Source of the DNA: Bryobacterales bacterium
GTDB taxonomy: Bacteria > Acidobacteriota > Terriglobia > Bryobacterales > Bryobacteraceae
Length of the DNA: 64,000 bases
Direction of reading: 5' to 3'
Assembly: GCA_003164035.1 (NCBI GenBank)
Contig: PLRS01000168.1
Span: 1 to 64,000 of the forward strand
Shown here: positions 43,937 through 52,104 of the stretch, piece after piece
How the letters are laid out: every line of letters starts with the position of its first letter
Numbering within the stretch: the first letter of the stretch is position 1
Program-made: the position numbers and the translations under genes
The notes under the pieces: model-generated
The model's input: only the letters and a program-made list of their open reading frames with translations
Told to the model about the DNA's origin: nothing
The model's database searches: none

Positions 43937-46009
43937 ATGAAGACAGTGGATCAAACCGATTTCGCGAGCTGGCATGTGCCGCAATGTCCGTTCGTCATTG
44001 AATACTCGCGCCGCGTGTTGGCGGAAATCGAGCGCGTGGTTTGCGACGCTTTCTCCTCCGCCCCGCGAGGGGGAGTGGAATCGGCCGGGTTGCTATTTGG
44101 AACGCACCTGGACGGCGTGGTGCGGATTACGGCCTTCCGGCCGATAGAGTGCGAGCACCTGCACGGGCCGGGCTTCCTGGTTTCCGACAAGGATCTGGCA
44201 AATCTGGAGGCGCTGATGGAGAGGTCGCGCCGCGATCCAGTGCTGAATGGTTCGGCGCTGGTGGGTTGGTTTCACTCGCACACGCGAAGCGGGATCTTCC
44301 TCAGCGATAGGGACCTGGAGTTGCACCGCCGCTATTTTCCGCAGAAGTGGCAGGTGGCGCTGGTCTTGCGTCCGTCCTTCCACGCGGGCGTCAGGGCGGG
44401 TTTCTTTTTTCAGGAAGAGGACGGGACCATCCGCGGCCAGGAATGTTACCGGGAGTTCGACCTGGTGGAGGCCGAACTGGCCGATGTCCGGGATCCCGAC
44501 CCCATAACGCCTGGTCTCGAAACCTATTATCAGGATGCGGGGCTGGCGGTTTCGCCAAGAACGGCTCGCATGCCGCACGCGGCGCGGACGGTGAACCTGG
44601 CGGCGCCCCGAAGCTTGTCCGAGCCTCCCCCGATAGTTTCGGTGGGACGCAGCGTGCAACTGGTGGAGGCGGGGGCATCCAAAAGGAAGGGCCATTACTG
44701 GCCGTGGGTGGTGGCTGGGCTGGCCTTGGGAATTGGCGGCGCGTCCTGGTACCAATCCGCGACACCGCGTCCGGCCTCGCCGATAAGAACCGCGCCGCTG
44801 CACCTGCGTGCGATCGATCAAGCGGGACTGCTGCGCATCGAATGGGACCGAAGGACGCTGGCCGCGAAGGAGCTACTGGGCGGGAGCCTGCAAATCCAGG
44901 ACGGGGGGACCAGGACGACGCTGCCGCTGGACCGGGCGGCGATCAGGGTGGGAAGCCTTCAGGTCGTCCGCCACTCCCGAGTGGTCCGGGTCGCCATGGT
45001 GATAAGGGTACTGGGCGCCGGTCCGATCGGGGAGGTGACGGAGTTCCGCGGTCCAATGCCGCCAGTGGAGGATGTGGCCGCGGCCGTTCCGCGAGCGCCG
45101 GAAGTGGATAGGGCGCCACGGCCCGAGAGCGCCGCGGGGAAAGCCGTAGCCGATACGGCGGCGAAGCGGCCGGCGGAAGGGCCTTCCGGCAAGCCGGCCG
45201 AACGGCCTTCCGACAAGCCGGCCGAACGGCCTTCCGACAAGCCGGCCGAACGGCCTTCCGACAAGAAAGATGAGCGCACCAGGGAAGCCCGCGGCACCGA
45301 TTCCGCCAGGCGCGAGATGATTCAGTCGCCGGTTCCGCCGCCCCGGCACGAGAACCTGTCCGAGCCGGTTTCCAAGGAGGCAACCCCCGCCGCCGCATCG
45401 AACCCGGCACCGCCGCGACAGCAGATCGCCGAAGCCGCGAGGCCGCCCGCTCCGGCGGCGAGTTCGCCCGCCCGTCCGCCGAGTGTGACGTCCACTACAC
45501 CGGCGGTCAGCCAGCCGGCGGCGAATACGGCGTCCGTACCGCATCCGAGCGCGCCGGCGCCGCAGCCATCCGTCTCCGCGACGGCGGCTAGTCCGGCGTC
45601 AGCGCCGCCGCCCGCACCAAAGGCCGCGGTGGCCGCAGTGCTGCCGCCAAAACCCAGCGTGCCGCCGCTATCGGGGCACTGGGTGCATGGAGCGGATGCG
45701 CCGACCGGCTCGCCGTTCCCCCCGGAATCGCTCCTGCTGACTCTGAACGAGTCGGCGGGCCAGATCCGCGGCTCGTTTTCCGGCAGCTACAAGGTTCCTA
45801 AGAATCGCAAGCTGAACGGCAAGGTGGATTTTCAATTCGCCGGTCCCGCCGGCACCGGTTCAGCTCGCTTGCCGTTCACCTCGACCGATGGATCGACGGG
45901 CGAAGTGGAAATCATCCGCGTGGCGGGCCATATCGACACCCTCGAAGTCGTCTGGCATTCCAGCCGCGATCGAGTTACTTTCGACGACGTCTTCCAACGC
46001 GTGCCGTAG
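43937..46009 (+). CDS. Membrane protein with N-terminal JAMM (MPN+) metallopeptidase domain
   Basis: A 690-residue protein. Residues ~40-150 are a JAB1/MPN domain with an intact JAMM motif: Glu in RGGVESAGLLFG, then GWFHSHTRSGIFLSDRD (H-S-H, seven residues, S-x-x-D). A single membrane helix at ~255-275 (WPWVVAGLALGIGGASWY) follows. After it is a small domain, then a ~220-residue Pro/Ala/Lys-rich linker with 8-residue tandem units (PSDKPAER) and a C-terminal ~110-residue beta-rich domain (SGHWVHGADAPTGS, VPKNRKLNGKVDFQFAGPAG). No ubiquitin-like, E1 or E2 genes are adjacent, so the substrate is unknown. The first domain would be cytosolic. Confidence 0.8.
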   Translation: MKTVDQTDFASWHVPQCPFVIEYSRRVLAEIERVVCDAFSSAPRGGVESAGLLFGTHLDGVVRITAFRPIECEHLHGPGFLVSDKDLANLEALMERSRRDPVLNGSALVGWFHSHTRSGIFLSDRDLELHRRYFPQKWQVALVLRPSFHAGVRAGFFFQEEDGTIRGQECYREFDLVEAELADVRDPDPITPGLETYYQDAGLAVSPRTARMPHAARTVNLAAPRSLSEPPPIVSVGRSVQLVEAGASKRKGHYWPWVVAGLALGIGGASWYQSATPRPASPIRTAPLHLRAIDQAGLLRIEWDRRTLAAKELLGGSLQIQDGGTRTTLPLDRAAIRVGSLQVVRHSRVVRVAMVIRVLGAGPIGEVTEFRGPMPPVEDVAAAVPRAPEVDRAPRPESAAGKAVADTAAKRPAEGPSGKPAERPSDKPAERPSDKPAERPSDKKDERTREARGTDSARREMIQSPVPPPRHENLSEPVSKEATPAAASNPAPPRQQIAEAARPPAPAASSPARPPSVTSTTPAVSQPAANTASVPHPSAPAPQPSVSATAASPASAPPPAPKAAVAAVLPPKPSVPPLSGHWVHGADAPTGSPFPPESLLLTLNESAGQIRGSFSGSYKVPKNRKLNGKVDFQFAGPAGTGSARLPFTSTDGSTGEVEIIRVAGHIDTLEVVWHSSRDRVTFDDVFQRVP
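45181..45265 (+). repeat. 24-bp tandem repeat within the JAMM-protein linker
   Basis: Three and a half units of GCCTTCCGACAAGCCGGCCG plus AACG, encoding P-S-D-K-P-A-E-R. The first unit differs by one base (GGC for GAC). The unit length is a multiple of three, so slippage keeps the frame. Confidence 0.9.
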
Positions 46010-46353
46010 CGTTCGCTCCGCGGCCACGAGGGTGCGGTGAATTCAATCCGCCGGTCTATTTCATATGGCAATCAATCAGGCGGAATCCGGGCGGCGCATG
46101 CGTACCGTTATTTGAATACCCCACCGTCGCCGACACGTGATTTTGGTGGTAAGTTAGCGACCGCCGCGGTTCCCAAGAGCATGCCGAGCCACAGCCCTTC
46201 TGCTTGTAATCATGGAGCTTAATAACGCGAGTCGACACGATTGACACGGACCTGCGCCGAAGCTGGTTGGACGCCGGTAAAAGTCAAAGGGAAATCCGAT
46301 TTTTTGCATTCGGAGGCCGAAGCATACCGGGGGAAAACCTAATAAGAAATTCG
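46010..46353. other. Intergenic region without a supported gene
   Basis: About 340 bases between the JAMM gene and the promoter at 46354. It is AT-richer than its surroundings near the right end. No convincing frame, RNA fold or repeat was found. Confidence 0.5.
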
Positions 46354-46382
46354 TTGACAACCCAGGAATTCAAATATACCCT
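46354..46382 (+). promoter_or_regulatory. Candidate sigma70 promoter of the receiver-domain gene
   Basis: TTGACA at 46354-46359, with TACCCT (46377-46382) 17 bases on, or TATACC (46375-46380) 15 bases on. Start of transcription is predicted close to 46389, just at the inverted repeat below. Confidence 0.5.
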
Positions 46383-46388
46383 TGGTAC

Positions 46389-46427
46389 ATTCAGCACCCA
46401 ATATCGTTTTTAAATTGGGTGCCGAAT
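46389..46427 (+). promoter_or_regulatory. Stem-loop at the predicted 5' end of the receiver-domain mRNA
   Basis: ATTCAGCACCCAAT (46389-46402) pairs with ATTGGGTGCCGAAT (46414-46427) with one mismatch, around an 11-base loop. No U-run follows, so it is not a plain terminator; an mRNA stabiliser or an operator is possible. The ATG is at 46533, leaving a long leader. Confidence 0.5.
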
Positions 46428-46532
46428 ATTGCGCTCCGGTGGCAAGGGGCTGAGACCAGTCCGTTGGACCGAAACAATTGGCGTCTGGAAACGCGTGTCG
46501 TCCCACGACACAGCGACAAGGGGTACTTGACC

Positions 46533-47033
46533 ATGGGAGAGCATCGCGGAACCGAACGGACTTCGACCACAATCGTGCCGCGTACCAACGGAGGATTGAC
46601 GGTCCTGTCTCTCAGCCCGCTCGATGAGGACCATTTGCGCTTACAGGCTATCGTCAGTCATTCCACCTGGACGCTGCTGACAGCCCGCGATTTAGAGTCA
46701 GCGGTAACGATGCTGCAACACCACGAGGTTGCCGTGATCGTTTGCGAGCGGGACCTATCGCAAGGGACGTGGATCGACGTGCTGGACCATATTGACACGC
46801 TGCCGAACGCCCCATCGCTGATCGTGACCTCCGGGCTTGCGGACGACCACCTTTGGGCCGAGGTTTTGAACCTGGGCGCATGGGGCGTGCTGGCAAAGCC
46901 GTTTGACCGGAAAGAAGTGATTCGGAGCGTGAAATCCGGATGGCAGCATTGGCACGATCGAACTCACGTGCGGGCGAAGGCCATGGCCGCGGCGACGGCC
47001 GATGAGGTTCGTGCGCTGGCCGCGGCCGGATAA
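46533..47033 (+). CDS. Receiver-domain (CheY-like) protein
   Basis: 166 residues from ATG 46533, with AAGGGG 9 bases before it. The receiver domain is recognisable: LTVLSLSPLDEDHLRLQAIV (the usual first acidic pair is altered), the phospho-acceptor Asp in VIVCERDLSQGTW, the Thr/Ser in SLIVTSGLADDH and the Lys in GVLAKPFDRKEV. There is no output domain; a short helical tail (RAKAMAAATADEVRALAAAG) follows. Stand-alone receivers of this C-E-R-D-L type are frequent in acidobacteria. No sensor kinase is nearby. A 14-base inverted repeat sits at the predicted start of its mRNA. Confidence 0.82.
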   Translation: MGEHRGTERTSTTIVPRTNGGLTVLSLSPLDEDHLRLQAIVSHSTWTLLTARDLESAVTMLQHHEVAVIVCERDLSQGTWIDVLDHIDTLPNAPSLIVTSGLADDHLWAEVLNLGAWGVLAKPFDRKEVIRSVKSGWQHWHDRTHVRAKAMAAATADEVRALAAAG

Positions 47034-47114
47034 TCCGCGCCGGACCTCCGGCCTCGGGTTTTTCCGCTTTCCGCCCAAATCCGCGATAGATTCGGAATAG
47101 GAGCCTGAATTTAC

Positions 47115-49289
47115 TTGCGGATCTTTTTTTCGTTTTTGATCGTCTTTGCCGCCCCGCTGTGGGCCGCGCAACGGACCACCTTGTCGCTGGACGGGCAGTG
47201 GGACATCGCCGATTCCATCGACGGCGAACGAGCGCCTGCCTCCTATACCCATAAGGCCCCGGTCCCGGGCCTGGCGCATTCGGCCATGCCCGGCTTCAAG
47301 GACGTGGACGAATTCGAGAGCCGTCAATTAATTCAAAATCGTGTGGATCGCGGCTTGGCTCCCCGCTCCGCGCTGGTTACGAATGCCGGTGTCTCGCGGC
47401 AGGAGCGGAACTGGTTCTGGTACCGGCGGCGGTTCGATGTAGCCGCCGTTCGCGGTGTGGCGAACTTGCGGATCGCCAAAGCGCAATTCGGCGCGGTGGT
47501 GTGGGTGAACGGGAAGAAGGCGGGCGAGCATCTTCCTTGCTTCACGGCGGCGATATTCGATGTCTCGTACAAACTGCGGCAGGGTGAGAACGAGATCGTG
47601 GTGCGGGTGGGCGCGCATCCGGGCGTGCTGCCAGCGTCGGTTTCGGCGGGGACGGATTTCGAGAAGAACCGCTGGACGCCGGGCATTTATGACAGCGTCT
47701 CGCTGGAACTCAGCGACAATCCCGCCATCGAAACCATACAGGTGGCGCCGAGCCGCGACCTGAAGTCGATTACGGTCCAGACCAGGCTGCGCAATCATTC
47801 GGCGCAGGCGGTAGCGTTCGCGCTCGCGCAGACGGTCCATGAATGGAAGTCGAACGCGGTGGCGGCGCGCGCCCCGGCGATGAGGATCCGCTTGGCGGCT
47901 GGCGAGGAGCGGACCGTTACGCAGCGGATTCCGATACCCGCCGCCAAGCTGTGGACGCCGGAGCAGCCGAATCTATACGTGCTCGAAACGGGCACCGGCG
48001 GGGACACGGCCAGCACCCGGTTCGGCATGCGCGAGTTCCATTTCGAAACGGCGACGAAGCGCGCTTATCTCAATGGCCGCCCGTATTTCCTGCGCGGCTC
48101 CAATATCACGCTGCACCGGTTTTTCGAAGATCCGAAATCGGGCGTGCTGCCGTGGGATCAGAAATGGGTGCGCAAGCTGCTGGTGGAGATTCCGAAACAG
48201 ATGCACTGGAATGCGTTCCGCTTCTGCATCGGTCCGGTGCCCGACAAATGGCTGGAGATCGCCGACGAGGCGGGGCTGCTGATCCAGAACGAATACTTCG
48301 TGTGGACGGGAAGGGGCTGGCACGGCGCGGAGAACCAGGTGCGCTTCGACGCCGCCGAGATGATCGGCGAATACGGCGAATGGATGCGCGACAACTGGAA
48401 TCACCCGAGCGTGGCCATCTGGGACGCCGACAACGAGACCTTCGACCCGATGTTCGGCGAGAAGATTATTCCGGCGGTGCGCGGGCTGGACCTTTCGAAC
48501 CGGCCCTGGGAAAACAGCTATAACCCGCCGGCCGGCGCGGACGATCCGGTGGAAGATCATCCCTACGAGTTTTACGACATGTCGAAGCCGGATGGTCCCG
48601 AGTTCAGCATGACCACGTTCGAAAAGCCCAATGGCAAGGCTCCGGGAGCGCCGAGCGGCCACGCGCTGATTCTGAACGAGTACGGATGGCTGTGGCTGAA
48701 CCGCGACGGTTCGCCCACCGAACTGACCAAGGATCTGTATCCGCGGCTGTTGCCGGCGAACGCCACCGCCGAGGACCGGTTGGCGCTGAACGCTTATCTT
48801 CTGGCCGGCATCACGGAGTTCTGGCGAGCTTACCGGCAATACGCCGCGGTGCTGCATTTTGTGTACCTGATGAGCAGCGATCCGCTAGGCTACACGGCCG
48901 ATCACTTCCGCGACGTGGAGAAACTGGAGCTGGAGCCGCACTTCCGCGACTACATGTCCCAGGCCTTCGCGCCGCTGGGAGTGTACCTGAGCTTCTGGCA
49001 GGCGAAGCTGGCGGCGGGCAAGCACACCTTCCAGGTGATGCTGGTAAATGACGAATACGACCCGGCGGCAGGAAACGTGACGGTATCGCTCCAGTCCGCC
49101 AGCGGCGGCGAAGTGGCGCGCGCGCAGGCGCCGTTCGAAGTGGGCGCGCTGGGGCAAACCACTCTCTACATCGATCTGGAGGTGCCGAACACGCCGGGCG
49201 ACTTTTTGCTCGAGGCCAAAGCCGACGCGGGAAAAGGCCAGCCCACGCTGAGCCGGAGGCGAGTTGCAATCGCGGCGGCGGAGAAGTAA
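47115..49289 (+). CDS. Glycoside hydrolase family 2-type enzyme, exported
   Basis: A 724-residue protein with a short signal peptide (RIFFSFLIVFAAPLWAA-Q) after a TTG start at 47115. Order: sugar-binding jelly-roll (RNWFWYRRRFDVAAV, FGAVVWVNGKKAGEHLPCFT), immunoglobulin-like domain, then the TIM barrel with RAYLNGRPYFLRGSNITLHR. The acid/base is likely Glu in SVAIWDADNETFDP (the family's N-E), and a nucleophile candidate is Glu in ILNEYGWLWLNR. Family 2 includes beta-galactosidases, mannosidases and glucuronidases; the exact substrate is not deducible. It lies next to an MFS porter and a uronate-like locus on the opposite strand. Confidence 0.88.
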   Translation: MRIFFSFLIVFAAPLWAAQRTTLSLDGQWDIADSIDGERAPASYTHKAPVPGLAHSAMPGFKDVDEFESRQLIQNRVDRGLAPRSALVTNAGVSRQERNWFWYRRRFDVAAVRGVANLRIAKAQFGAVVWVNGKKAGEHLPCFTAAIFDVSYKLRQGENEIVVRVGAHPGVLPASVSAGTDFEKNRWTPGIYDSVSLELSDNPAIETIQVAPSRDLKSITVQTRLRNHSAQAVAFALAQTVHEWKSNAVAARAPAMRIRLAAGEERTVTQRIPIPAAKLWTPEQPNLYVLETGTGGDTASTRFGMREFHFETATKRAYLNGRPYFLRGSNITLHRFFEDPKSGVLPWDQKWVRKLLVEIPKQMHWNAFRFCIGPVPDKWLEIADEAGLLIQNEYFVWTGRGWHGAENQVRFDAAEMIGEYGEWMRDNWNHPSVAIWDADNETFDPMFGEKIIPAVRGLDLSNRPWENSYNPPAGADDPVEDHPYEFYDMSKPDGPEFSMTTFEKPNGKAPGAPSGHALILNEYGWLWLNRDGSPTELTKDLYPRLLPANATAEDRLALNAYLLAGITEFWRAYRQYAAVLHFVYLMSSDPLGYTADHFRDVEKLELEPHFRDYMSQAFAPLGVYLSFWQAKLAAGKHTFQVMLVNDEYDPAAGNVTVSLQSASGGEVARAQAPFEVGALGQTTLYIDLEVPNTPGDFLLEAKADAGKGQPTLSRRRVAIAAAEK

Positions 49290-49307
49290 GTGAGGAACAG
49301 GCAAAAT

Positions 49308-49399
49308 GGTGGGACAGACGATCGCTTTCTGTCGTCTGTCGGCCTGCTGTGGCGTGGGGAGGGGCTGACAGACCACGAATGACGATGGTCTGTCCCACC
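49308..49399. terminator. Compound hairpins between GH2 and the MFS gene
   Basis: GACAGACGA/TCGTCTGTC (49313-49321 and 49332-49340) repeats the terminator motif seen at 4325. Outer arms GGTGGGACAGAC (49308-49319) and GTCTGTCCCACC (49388-49399) are a perfect 12-base inverted repeat. It likely stops both convergent transcripts. Confidence 0.6.
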
Positions 49400-49406
49400 C
49401 GCGACA

Positions 49407-50777
49407 TTATTTCCCCCAGAATTCCTGAATCTGTTCGAGAGTGCGGCCTTTGGTTTCCGGAGTAAACCGCCAGACGAACAGAAAAGTGACGACACACACG
49501 GCGGCATAACAGGCGAACGCGCCGGCGGCGCCGAGGTGCTGCACCAGAGTGAGGAACGATAGCGTGACCGCGAGGCACGCGGCCCAAAGACAGAGAGTGG
49601 CGGCCGACATCGCCCTGCCACGGACGGCGGTGGGAAACAGTTCGGAGATATAAACCCAGACACCCGGGCCGAGACCTATGGCAAAGAAGGCCACATAGCA
49701 GAGGACGAGTGTCAGGATCAGGGTTGCCGGCACGGGCGTCATGCGGAAAGCGAAGGCCAGGGCGCCCAGCGAAATGGCCATGCCGGCGGAGCCGACCAGC
49801 AGCAGCGGCTTGCGCCCGATCCGGTCGATGAACATGACGGCGAACATCGTGCAGAGGAAGTTCATGGCGCCGATGGTGACATTGGCTCCGATTGCCGAGG
49901 AAGCGCTTCCCTGTCCGCCGTGCTCCCGAAACAGGATGGCGCCGTAATAGATCACGGTGTTGATACCGGTGATCTGCTGGAAGATCGCCAGTAGGATGGC
50001 AATGGCAAGCGGGCGGCGGAGGCGCGGCTCCAGCAATTCGCGGAGAGAGCCCGTCTCGGTGGAGAGACTCTCGGAAATCGAAGCGGCTTCGCTGGCGGCG
50101 GCAACGTCCCCGTTGACGCGGCGGAGAGTGACCATGGCCTCCGGGAGGCGGCACTGCTTCACCAGCCAGCGCGGGCTCTCCGGGATGAACAGCAGGGAGA
50201 CGAACAGGATCCCGGACGGAATTCCCGCGCTCGCGAACATCCATCGCCAGCTTGACGGGCCAAGTCCGGACAGAAGCCAACTTACAAAGTAAGATAACAG
50301 TATCCCGGTGACGATGGCCATCTGATTCAAAGTGACAAGCCGGCCGCGAATCGCCGCCGGCGAGACCTCCGCAATGTACAGCGGGGCCAGCACGGAGGCA
50401 ACTCCGATGGCCGTTCCGGCGATGAAGCGGGCAACCGTGAATTCCAGCAGAGTGCGGGGTAGCGCGGTGCCTAAAGACGAGACGCAAAACAGCACGGACG
50501 CGACCAGCATCAGGCGCTTCCGGCCGTAACGGTCGCTCAGGGTTCCGGCAGCGGCCGCACCCGCAAGACAGCCGACCAGCAGGCTGCTGGCGGCAATTTC
50601 AGTCTGAAAGTCCGAAAGCCGGAACTGGTCGCGTAAGAACATCAGCGCGCCGTTGATGATGGCCGTATCGTAGCCGAAAAGCAGGCCGGAGATGGCGGCC
50701 ACGGCGGCAATGCCGACCACGTATACCCGGTCGGCAGGCGCGCCGCCATCCACACTTACGGTTCTTGTATTAGTCAT
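49407..50777 (-). CDS. MFS sugar porter (sugar:H+ symporter)
   Basis: A 456-residue, 12-helix transporter of the sugar porter family. Signatures: LLFGYDTAIINGAL, GTLSDRYGRKRLML, R-x-x-x-G in ARFIAGTAIGVASVLAPLYIAE, FIPESPRWL, FQQITGINTVIYYG, and VYISELFPTAVRGRAM with FTPETKGRTLEQI at the end. These match the E. coli XylE/AraE type closely. It belongs to the minus-strand sugar locus downstream of GH105, likely importing monosaccharides released outside the cytoplasm. A family D repeat separates it from GH105. Confidence 0.93.
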   Translation of the reverse strand: MTNTRTVSVDGGAPADRVYVVGIAAVAAISGLLFGYDTAIINGALMFLRDQFRLSDFQTEIAASSLLVGCLAGAAAAGTLSDRYGRKRLMLVASVLFCVSSLGTALPRTLLEFTVARFIAGTAIGVASVLAPLYIAEVSPAAIRGRLVTLNQMAIVTGILLSYFVSWLLSGLGPSSWRWMFASAGIPSGILFVSLLFIPESPRWLVKQCRLPEAMVTLRRVNGDVAAASEAASISESLSTETGSLRELLEPRLRRPLAIAILLAIFQQITGINTVIYYGAILFREHGGQGSASSAIGANVTIGAMNFLCTMFAVMFIDRIGRKPLLLVGSAGMAISLGALAFAFRMTPVPATLILTLVLCYVAFFAIGLGPGVWVYISELFPTAVRGRAMSAATLCLWAACLAVTLSFLTLVQHLGAAGAFACYAAVCVVTFLFVWRFTPETKGRTLEQIQEFWGK

Positions 50778-50856
50778 CGAGATTCATTTCCGGGTCACTT
50801 ATATAACAGGTCGAGGAAGTAACTAGTGTTCGCGCTATCGAACGCCGGCACAGATA

Positions 50857-51007
50857 GTGGGGCGGACCTCCGGGTCCGCAGCCGGCCCCCTGGCCGGCTT
50901 GCCGGCTGCGGCAAGTGCTCGATGGTTCGAAGGAAGAGCGGGTCCAGGGGGACCCGCGCGGACCTGGGGGTTCGCCCAGGGGTCCGCCCCACCACTTGAG
51001 CGGAATC
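50857..51007. repeat. Dispersed repeat family D, copy 2 (compound)
   Basis: 50936-51007 matches 9201-9260 with a 12-base extra segment near GTTCGCCCAG. Left of it, 50857-50914 adds GGGCGGACCTCCGGGTCCGC and a GCCGG...CCGGC pair. Several hairpins are possible. It lies between the MFS gene and GH105. Confidence 0.7.
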
Positions 51008-51055
51008 CCGCATTTGTGAAAACTAGGCGGCATTGCGCAGGCGCGTGCGCCACGG

Positions 51056-52087
51056 TTAGTTGGCTCGCCGGGCGCGGGCACCCGCGGCTTCCATCATGAG
51101 GAAGAAGGCCTGGCCTTCGGCGGCTACTCCGGCATGGTCGAAGGTGGGGGCGCCACAAACCCCCTGCACGAAGCCGTATTGGTCCACCTTGGCGCGCGCG
51201 GCGGCGCGCATGCGGTCCGCGGCTGGGACGTAGCTGGCTGGCAACCAGCCGCCAGGCACACCGGTATAGATAGTGAACGCCAGTATCTGCGCCAGGTTGG
51301 TTTCGACAAAACTGTCGGGCTGATCCAGGATGTTGGGGAAAAGCCCGTCGGCGCGCTGGTGAGCCAGGCACCCATCGAGCAGTTCCCGCAGAAACGCGGA
51401 GAGCCGCTCGCGATCTTCCCGCCGGGCGACAGGCAGAGCCGCAATCACGCGGGTGATTCCGGCGGCCGCCCAGCCGTTCCCGACTCCCCAGAACGCCTTA
51501 TCGCGAAACTGGCGGCGGCCATCGTCCCAGATATGAGAGAGAAGCTTGCTTTCGGGACTCCAGAGCCGCTTGCGCAGGCCCTCGATTTGCTGAAGGGCAT
51601 CGTCATAATAACCGGTCACCGCCAGGAACGGAGGGGTGGTGTAGAAACTGTCGGACCACATCTCGGGAGCGTTGAAGACGTGGTAGCAGGTTCCATCGGC
51701 GGCGCGGGGGGCTTTCTTCAGGACAAAATCGAGTAAGCCTTGCGCGGCCTGCCGCATCGCGGGGTCGCCCGTCAACTCAGCGGCGCGCCAGTAGGCCGTT
51801 CCGCCCATGGCGGGATCGGTGGCGCCGCCGCCGATGGCCGCCAGCCGCCCGGCTGCGTCCTTTTCGACAATCGCGCCTTTGGCCATCTGGATCACGCGCT
51901 CGCGGTCGCCCATATCGAGAAACGCCTGGGCCAGGATTCCCTGCTCCCAGGAATGGCGCTGCATGGCCAGAGCGGCCGCGGCCACTTTCTCGGACACCCC
52001 ATCTTTGCTGGCGGGGGCCGTGTCGGCCGGGCTCGGCCTCGCCGCTGCCAGGGCGGCACCGCCATATAGAAAACTGCGCCGGTTCAT
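51056..52087 (-). CDS. GH105/GH88-like unsaturated uronyl hydrolase, Tat-exported
   Basis: About 343 residues from ATG 52087, which follows AGGAAGGAG; a short in-frame extension upstream lacks such a site. A Tat leader (NRRSFLYGGAALAAARP) is followed by an (alpha/alpha)6 barrel: HSWEQGILAQAFLDMGDRER, MWSDSFYTTPPFLAVTGYY, FWGVGNGWAAAGITRVI. The W-S-D-S and G-V-G-N-G-W-A phrases are those of GH105/GH88 enzymes, where the Asp starts hydration of unsaturated rhamnogalacturonan or glucuronan ends. Substrate thus probably an unsaturated uronyl oligosaccharide made by a lyase. A 17-base gap separates it from the upstream propeller gene. Confidence 0.82.
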   Translation of the reverse strand: MNRRSFLYGGAALAAARPSPADTAPASKDGVSEKVAAAALAMQRHSWEQGILAQAFLDMGDRERVIQMAKGAIVEKDAAGRLAAIGGGATDPAMGGTAYWRAAELTGDPAMRQAAQGLLDFVLKKAPRAADGTCYHVFNAPEMWSDSFYTTPPFLAVTGYYDDALQQIEGLRKRLWSPESKLLSHIWDDGRRQFRDKAFWGVGNGWAAAGITRVIAALPVARREDRERLSAFLRELLDGCLAHQRADGLFPNILDQPDSFVETNLAQILAFTIYTGVPGGWLPASYVPAADRMRAAARAKVDQYGFVQGVCGAPTFDHAGVAAEGQAFFLMMEAAGARARRAN

Positions 52088-52104
52088 CGTTGCCGGCTCC
52101 TTCC

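Noticed and set aside
45181-45265. Possible CRISPR-like tandem repeat
   Set aside because: The units are adjacent without spacers and encode an 8-residue protein repeat.
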